Source of the DNA: JBJXFE01 sp046153875
Lineage (GTDB): Bacteria; Planctomycetota; Phycisphaerae; Phycisphaerales; UBA1924
Reading direction: 5' to 3'
Length of the DNA: 64,000 nt
Assembly (NCBI GenBank): GCA_046153875.1
Contig: JBJXFE010000047.1
Coordinates: forward strand, 13,559 to 77,558
Position 1 is the stretch's first letter; every line of letters begins with the position of its first letter. Shown in pieces: positions 59,213 through 64,000 of this stretch. The notes beneath the pieces were generated by a model. It was not told the DNA's origin. It was given only the letters and a program-made list of their open reading frames with translations, and searched no databases. A program made the position numbers and the translations under genes.

Positions 59213-60003
59213 CGCACGCTCATCGATGCGGACGCCGTGGGCGTGTTCGTGACGAACCCGGCGCGCGGCGCCGCCGCGGACTCAATGATGTCCATGAACC
59301 ACGCCGCGAACTCGGTCTTCGGGATCGCCCCGGGCGTCCGGTGCTCGGACCCATCGCGTCCGAGAACCACCGCCTCGATGGTCTCGGCGTCCATGGTCTC
59401 CAGCGGGTTGGCGACGATGAGGTCGATGCGCTTGCGCGCGAGCTTGTCGCGAGCGGAGGACATCAGCCGGTCGCGCGGTTCCAGAGCGAAGCCAACCAGG
59501 AGTTGGTCGGAGCGGCGACGCTCCGAGCACAGCGCGATCTGGTCGGGCGTGGGTTCGAGTTCAAGCGTCAGCGACCCACCCTCACGCTTGAGCTTCCCCC
59601 CAAGCTGCCCGGGCGGGACTTTGGGACGGTAGTCGGCCACGGCCGCGGCCATGATGAGCACGTCGCACCGGGGCAGGTGCTCCGCAAGCAGGGCTTCGAG
59701 GTTGGCGGTGGTCTGGAACCGTGCCACAGCGACCCGCGAATCGGATGGTCGGCGGGGGGTCGGTCCCAGCAGAAGTGTGACGGCGCAGCCTCGGCGGGCG
59801 GCCTCGTCAGCCACGGCCACCCCCAGCCGACCCGACGACCGGTTTCCGAGGAATCGGACGGCGTCGATCGGCTCGTGCGTGGGGCCCGCGGTGACGAGCA
59901 CACGGAGCGGAGTTCGGGCACCGGTTCGGCCCTGAGCTCCGCGCGGGCTTCGCGACGCGCCGGTCGGGTTCGGGCCGGGCGGAGTCGATGGATCGTGCGG
60001 CAC
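59209..60003 (-). CDS. coaB: Phosphopantothenoylcysteine synthetase (CoaB, stand-alone)
   Basis: Protein of 264 residues corresponding to the C-terminal (CoaB) half of CoaBC, in coenzyme A synthesis. It has LVTAGPTHEPIDAVRFLGNR, SSGRLGVAVADEAARRG, DVLIMAAAVADYRPKVPPGQ, GKLKREG and VANPLETMDAETIEAVVLGR. There is no N-terminal CoaC flavoprotein decarboxylase, so coaC must be elsewhere. A Pro/Arg-rich leader of about 30 residues precedes the fold; a later start is possible. Divergent from pilB. Confidence 0.9.
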   Translation of the reverse strand: MPHDPSTPPGPNPTGASRSPRGAQGRTGARTPLRVLVTAGPTHEPIDAVRFLGNRSSGRLGVAVADEAARRGCAVTLLLGPTPRRPSDSRVAVARFQTTANLEALLAEHLPRCDVLIMAAAVADYRPKVPPGQLGGKLKREGGSLTLELEPTPDQIALCSERRRSDQLLVGFALEPRDRLMSSARDKLARKRIDLIVANPLETMDAETIEAVVLGRDGSEHRTPGAIPKTEFAAWFMDIIESAAAPRAGFVTNTPTASASMSVR

Positions 60004-60075
60004 GTGGGAGATTCCGGGAGCCGACGGGCGAGGGCCCGTTCCGGCGTTGGATCGTAGCGAGCGAGTCCGGCCGTG

Positions 60076-60104
60076 TTGAAGCCCCCACGGGGGTGATCCA
60101 TAAT
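60076..60104 (+). promoter_or_regulatory. Sigma-70 type promoter upstream of pilB
   Basis: TTGAAG (60076-60081), a 17-base spacer, and CATAAT (60099-60104) form a near-consensus promoter, striking in DNA of this composition. It would start transcription near 60111, about 72 bases before the pilB ATG. Confidence 0.6.
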
Positions 60105-60182
60105 GTATGCTCCCGCGCGCCCGACGTGACCGGGCGCCCGGCCCCCGGCCCCCGCCCCCACCACGCGGAGCACCCCGACCTC

Positions 60183-61913
60183 ATGGCACGTTCGCGCAGG
60201 AAGCTCGGCGACATCCTCGTCTCGTGGGGGGTCATGACCGCCGACCAGGCCGAGCAGGCCTCCAAGGTCGCCCGCGGCGCCGGCAAGCGCCTGGGCGACA
60301 CCATCGTCGAGATGGGGATGGCCAAGGAGGACCAGGTCGCCAAGGCTCTGGCCAACCAGTTCGGGATGGAGTTCGTCGACCTGGCGGCCAACGGCGTCGC
60401 CACCCAGATCAACGTCAAACTGATCCCGGAGGAGCTGGTCAAGAAGCACCTGATCCTGCCGCTGAACAAGAACAACGGAAAGCTCCAGCTCATCATCCAC
60501 GACCCGATGGACCTCGAGCTGCTCGACATGCTCCGGTTCCGGCTCAACGTGGAGATCGAGCCGCGGATCGCCGCCCGGTCGCAGATCAAGCGGTTCGTTG
60601 AGGGATCGCTGGGCTCGACGCTGCCGAAGATGGTCGGCCCGGGCGAATCGCTCGTCACCGAGTCGATCGACCGCTCGGTGGACCGGTCGGTGGACCGGTC
60701 GGTGGACAAGTCCATCGACGTCGTGTCGGAGGACGCGCCGATCGTCCGGCTCGTCAACCGCATCATCGTCGAGGCCGTCAAGTCCCGGGCGTCGGACATC
60801 CACATCGAGCCCATGGCCGACCGCGTGCGGCTGCGCTACCGGATCGACGGCGTGTGCATCGAGCGCGACAACCTCCCCAAGCGCATGCAGGCGTCGCTGC
60901 TCTCGCGCGCGAAGCTGATGGCGGGGATGAACATCGCCGAGCGCCGCGTCCCCCAGGACGGGCGCATCAAGATGCCGATCGACGAGCATGAGGTGGATTT
61001 CCGCGTGTCGGCCTGCCCGGCCTACCACGGCGAGTCGATGGTGCTGCGCATCCTGCGCCCCGATTCGGTCAAGATCGGGCTCGAGAACCTGGGTTTCGAG
61101 CCGGACAACCTGGCGAGCTTTAACCGGATCATCCGCCGCCCGAACGGGATCTTCCTGGTGACGGGCCCGACCGGCTCGGGCAAAACCACCACGCTCTACT
61201 CCGCGCTGGACGTGCTCAACCGACCGGACAAGAAGATCATCACGGCGGAGGACCCCGTCGAATACACGTTCGCCGGCATCAACCAGTGCCAGGTGAACGA
61301 AAAGATCGGGCTGACGTTCCCCGCGATCCTGCGCTCGATGCTCCGCCAGGCGCCGAACATCATCCTGGTCGGTGAGATCCGCGACAAGGACGTGGCCGAG
61401 ATCGCCATCCAGGCCGCCCTCACGGGGCACCTGGTCTTCTCGACGCTCCACACCAACGACGCGCCCTCGGCGATCACGCGGCTGATCGACATCGGGGTCA
61501 AGCCGTTCCTCGTCGCGTCGTCGATCCAGGCGATCATGGCCCAGCGCCTGATCCGCATTCTGTGCGCCGAGTGCAAGCAGCCCGACCCGAACCCCGACCC
61601 CAAGTTCCTGGCCCTGTGCGGGATCAGCCCCGCCGAGGCCGGGGGGCGTGTTCTGCGCAACGTCGGGTGCCCGGCGTGCAACGGCACGGGCTACCGCGGG
61701 CGCAAGGCGATCTTCGAGATGATGACCATGAACACGGAGATCCGCGAACTCGCGTTCAACCTCGCGCCCATCAGCCAGGTCCGCCGGGCCGCGCTCAACG
61801 CCGGCATGCGCCCGCTCGTCCTGGATGGAAAAATCAAGATCCTCAAGGGCGTGACGACACCGGCGGAGGTCGCCAGCGTCGCGCAGGTGGACAACCAGGC
61901 GGACGCTTCCTGA
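60183..61913 (+). CDS. pilB: PilB-type type IV pilus extension ATPase
   Basis: Type II/IV secretion ATPase of 576 residues. Residues 1-70 carry two MshEN-type motifs (KLGDILVSWGVMTADQAEQA; KRLGDTIVEMGMAKEDQVAK ending ALANQFGMEFVDL), the fold that binds c-di-GMP in MshE. After a tetrapeptide repeat comes the N2 domain and the ATPase: LVTGPTGSGKTTTLYSALD, ITAEDPVEYTFAGINQCQVN, LVGEIRDKDVAEIAIQAALT, LVFSTLHTNDAPSAITRL, and a four-Cys zinc site (LCAECKQP, VGCPACNGTGYRGR). It powers pilus extension. pilT follows after 18 bases. Confidence 0.93.
   Translation: MARSRRKLGDILVSWGVMTADQAEQASKVARGAGKRLGDTIVEMGMAKEDQVAKALANQFGMEFVDLAANGVATQINVKLIPEELVKKHLILPLNKNNGKLQLIIHDPMDLELLDMLRFRLNVEIEPRIAARSQIKRFVEGSLGSTLPKMVGPGESLVTESIDRSVDRSVDRSVDKSIDVVSEDAPIVRLVNRIIVEAVKSRASDIHIEPMADRVRLRYRIDGVCIERDNLPKRMQASLLSRAKLMAGMNIAERRVPQDGRIKMPIDEHEVDFRVSACPAYHGESMVLRILRPDSVKIGLENLGFEPDNLASFNRIIRRPNGIFLVTGPTGSGKTTTLYSALDVLNRPDKKIITAEDPVEYTFAGINQCQVNEKIGLTFPAILRSMLRQAPNIILVGEIRDKDVAEIAIQAALTGHLVFSTLHTNDAPSAITRLIDIGVKPFLVASSIQAIMAQRLIRILCAECKQPDPNPDPKFLALCGISPAEAGGRVLRNVGCPACNGTGYRGRKAIFEMMTMNTEIRELAFNLAPISQVRRAALNAGMRPLVLDGKIKILKGVTTPAEVASVAQVDNQADAS
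60669..60716 (+). repeat. In-frame 12-base tandem repeat in pilB
   Basis: Four 12-base units encode DRSV DRSV DRSV DKSI (residues 163-178), bridging the MshEN part and the ATPase part of PilB. The unit GACCGGTCGGTG is exact in two copies. Confidence 0.85.
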
Positions 61914-61931
61914 GTCTGATCGGAGCCCGAC

Positions 61932-63053
61932 ATGTCCTCGATGCAGATCGACCGCCTCCTCGACACCGTCATCAAGCTCGGCGCGAGCGACCTCCACGTG
62001 ACGGTCGGGCGCCCCCCGACCATCCGCCTGCACGGGCACCTGCGCAACCTCCAGACCAAGACCCTGGAGTCCGACGACATGGTCGGGCTGATGAAGGCCA
62101 TCACGCCGGAGCGCAACCAGCAGGAGCTCCAGGAAGAGGGTGGAACCGACTTCGGGTTCGCCTACGGCGACGCGGCCCGGTTCCGCGTCTCCGTCTTCCG
62201 GCAGCGCGGCGACATCGCCATGGTCTGCCGGCAGATCCCCAACAAGCTGCTCACGTTCGAGCAGATCGGCCTCCCGGAGCTCTGCCGAGAGTTGATCCGC
62301 CGCCCCCGGGGGCTGTTCCTCGTCACCGGGCCGACCGGCTCCGGCAAGACGACCTCGCTGGCCACGATGATCGACTACGTGAACGCGAATCTCGACCGGC
62401 ACATCGTCACGATGGAGGACCCGATCGAGTACTACCACTACCACAAGAAATCGGTCGTGAACCAGCGCGAGGTGGGCAACGACGTGCCGAGCTTTTCCGA
62501 GGCACTGCGGCGCGTGCTCCGCTCCGACCCCGACGTGATCCTGGTCGGCGAAATGCGCGACCTCGAAACGATCGAATCCGCCATCCGCGCCGCCGAGACG
62601 GGGCACCTGGTCTTCGCCACCCTGCACACGACTGGCGCGGCCAAGACGATCGACCGTATCGTGGACGCGTTCCCCGTTACCCAACAGAACCAGATCAGAG
62701 TCCAGCTTTCGACATCGCTCATCTGCGTGCTGAGCCAGGTGCTTCTGAGCCGCGTGGATGTTTCCGGCATGGTGGCGGGCTACGAGTTCCTCGTGGTGAC
62801 CCCCGCCATCGCCAACTTGATCCGAGAGAACAAGACCTTCCGAATCGATTCGATGATCCAGACGGGGAAGAAGTTCGGGATGCAGCTCCTCGACGAGCAC
62901 CTCTGGTCGCTCTACACGCGTGGCTGGATCAGTGCCGAAGAGATGATCGATAAGAGCAAAAATCCAAGTGACCTGACAGATCGGGTACACAAGATCGGCC
63001 GCACCGTTGGTCGGATTGAGTGGGATGAGGATGTAGACGCGACGGGAGCCTAG
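61932..63053 (+). CDS. pilT: PilT-type type IV pilus retraction ATPase
   Basis: Retraction ATPase of 373 residues. Signature: MQIDRLLDTVIKLGASDLHV, TVGRPPTIRLHG, FRVSVFRQRGDIAMVCRQI, VTGPTGSGKTTSLATMIDYV, TMEDPIEYYHYHKKSVVNQR, DVILVGEMRDLETIESAIRA, ETGHLVFATLHTTGAAKTID and RIVDAFPVTQQNQIRVQLS (the AIRNLIRE-like stretch AIANLIRENK follows). Length and motif order are those of PilT. It is 18 bases downstream of pilB, so the two are probably cotranscribed. Confidence 0.95.
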   Translation: MSSMQIDRLLDTVIKLGASDLHVTVGRPPTIRLHGHLRNLQTKTLESDDMVGLMKAITPERNQQELQEEGGTDFGFAYGDAARFRVSVFRQRGDIAMVCRQIPNKLLTFEQIGLPELCRELIRRPRGLFLVTGPTGSGKTTSLATMIDYVNANLDRHIVTMEDPIEYYHYHKKSVVNQREVGNDVPSFSEALRRVLRSDPDVILVGEMRDLETIESAIRAAETGHLVFATLHTTGAAKTIDRIVDAFPVTQQNQIRVQLSTSLICVLSQVLLSRVDVSGMVAGYEFLVVTPAIANLIRENKTFRIDSMIQTGKKFGMQLLDEHLWSLYTRGWISAEEMIDKSKNPSDLTDRVHKIGRTVGRIEWDEDVDATGA

Positions 63054-63202
63054 TCGCTTTTCGGCAATGGCGATCCTGATCATGCGCCATTATCCATCTG
63101 TCGCGTCTTGAATTGCGCCGTTTTGTGCTGGCGACACAGCAACAACACTACTAGTATGGCCGAACCGGATACGTCCGGCCGGTCGCGGAGGTTGTCACGC
63201 CC

Positions 63203-64000
63203 ATGCCCACGCTCGACCCCGCAGAACTGAAAGGTCGCAAGCTTGGTCGGGTTCTGACCAAGATGGGCAAGGTGACTCGTGAGCAGGTTCACGAGGCCCT
63301 GTCGATCCAGAAGACACGCAAGGTTCCGATCGGGCAGTTGCTCGTCGAGCTCGCTTACTGCTCTCAGCAGGACGTGAACGCGGCCTTGGCGGGCCAGGCG
63401 GGGATGGCCTGGGTGGATCTGAAGGGCTTCGACCTGCCCGAGGCCGTCAAGACGGTGATCCCGGCCGACAACGTCCACGCGTACCAGGTCGTCCCGATCG
63501 ACTTCAACCCGACGAGCAAGCGTCTGAAGATCGCGATGAAGAGCCCGGACAACTTCCGGGCGGTGGACGACCTTCGGCTGCTGATGGGGTTCAACGTCGA
63601 GGCGGTGGTGGCGGATTCGGCCCAGGTCGATGCGATCATCGCGAAGTACTTCTCGAAGAAGGAGTCGGTCGCCGACGTGGTGCAAGGGCTTGATGCCAAG
63701 AAGTTCGAGGGGCTGGCGCGCGGGGATCAGTCGATCGATTTGGACGCCCTCAGCAAGGCGGCGGGCGACAACGAGATTGTGAAGTTGGTGAACCTGGTGC
63801 TGCTGCAGGCGATCCGCGACAAGGCGAGCGACGTTCACTTTGAGCCCTTCGAGAACGAGTTCAAGATGCGGTACCGCATCGACGGCGTGCTGTACGAGAT
63901 GGTCCCGCCTCCCAAGGCGCTGGGCCCGGCGATCACGAGCCGCGTGAAGGTCATGGCGAATCTTGACATCGCCGAGCGTCGTTTGCCTCAGGACGGTCGT
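63203..64000 (+). CDS. Second PilB/GspE-type ATPase (N-terminal part)
   Basis: The first 266 codons are in the window; the gene continues to the right. It again starts with two MshEN-type motifs (GRKLGRVLTKMGKVTREQVH; VPIGQLLVELAYCSQQDVNA, then ALAGQAGMAWVDL), followed by an N2 domain that ends NEIVKLVNLVLLQAIRDKAS, DVHFEPFENEFKMRYRIDGV and NLDIAERRLPQDGR. The Walker motifs lie beyond the edge. It is distinct from the pilB at 60183 and lies 149 bases after pilT. The intervening 63054-63202 is lower in GC and contains an AATGGCG/CGCCATT hairpin. Confidence 0.85.
   Translation, partial: MPTLDPAELKGRKLGRVLTKMGKVTREQVHEALSIQKTRKVPIGQLLVELAYCSQQDVNAALAGQAGMAWVDLKGFDLPEAVKTVIPADNVHAYQVVPIDFNPTSKRLKIAMKSPDNFRAVDDLRLLMGFNVEAVVADSAQVDAIIAKYFSKKESVADVVQGLDAKKFEGLARGDQSIDLDALSKAAGDNEIVKLVNLVLLQAIRDKASDVHFEPFENEFKMRYRIDGVLYEMVPPPKALGPAITSRVKVMANLDIAERRLPQDGR

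Noticed and set aside
59568..63083. An 1171-codon open frame on the minus strand
   Set aside because: It lies opposite pilB and pilT, which have full motif support. Its translation is a low-complexity Asp/His/Val/Arg shadow.
63054..63202. Promoter for the second pilB gene (TAGTAT near 63155)
   Set aside because: No -35 hexamer sits at an acceptable distance, so it was not listed as a feature.

Overview
The window is a very GC-rich stretch of bacterial chromosome, about 70% G+C. It most likely comes from a planctomycete of the class Phycisphaerae. This placement rests on the Phycisphaerae-type 'GC-type dockerin' tails on two secreted proteins, on small HEAT-repeat lipoproteins, and on flagellar and type IV pilus genes in a planctomycete style. 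It is inference from protein style, as no rRNA gene is present.

Region 1 (1-24914, all minus strand): a 5' fragment of folK, then one of the largest colinear flagellar loci possible. Read in the direction of transcription the order is flgB-flgC-fliE-fliF-fliG-fliH-fliI-fliJ-motE-fliK-flgD-(TIGR02530-type operon protein)-flgE-motA-like-fliL-fliN-fliO-fliP-fliQ-fliR-flhB-flhA-flhF-flhG-(small membrane protein)-fliA. This is the ancestral fla/che order known from Bacillus and spirochaetes. It encodes basal body, export gate, ATPase complex, hook, hook-length control, placement GTPase/ATPase and sigma-28. The two genes expected between motA and fliL (motB) and between fliL and fliN (fliM) are absent, and non-coding gaps of 214 and 156 bp lie there instead. 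No filament genes or chemotaxis genes are in the window.

Region 2 (24990-33352, minus strand): a thioredoxin-fold YyaL-type protein fused to a DsbD-like domain, an unrecognised protein overlapping it, galE, a YqaA/DedA membrane protein, lgt, an RluD-type pseudouridine synthase and a membrane-anchored TPR-like protein, mostly joined by 1-4 base overlaps. Region 3 (33463-35971, plus strand): a HEAT-repeat lipoprotein, a zinc-type alcohol dehydrogenase, and a membrane protein with a pseudopilin-like C-terminus.

Region 4 (35979-45684, minus strand): serA; two exported proteins with dockerin-like tails, one of them a 1001-residue beta-propeller/c-haem protein; a type III polyketide synthase with an FAD oxidoreductase; then ftsY, nusB and ribH. 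Region 5 (45758-52229, mostly plus): a UbiA prenyltransferase, a DUF1569/DinB-like protein, guaA (minus), a second HEAT lipoprotein translationally coupled to an anti-sigma-type ATPase and a STAS protein, an MlaE permease and an unknown membrane protein. Two convergent tRNA genes (Val-GAC, Gly-TCC) follow.

Region 6 (52845-64000): an exported repeat protein, UDP-galactopyranose mutase, a glycosyltransferase, a pseudouridine synthase-methyltransferase fusion coupled to a stand-alone coaB, and the type IV pilus motor genes pilB-pilT and the start of a second pilB.

No gene-free stretch exceeds 300 bases; the longest are 55671-55932, 52608-52844, 11964-12177 and 23358-23560. A recurring theme is short 7- or 8-base tandem arrays in intergenic DNA, and in two genes as in-frame insertions. 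No CRISPR array, insertion sequence, prophage or rRNA was seen.
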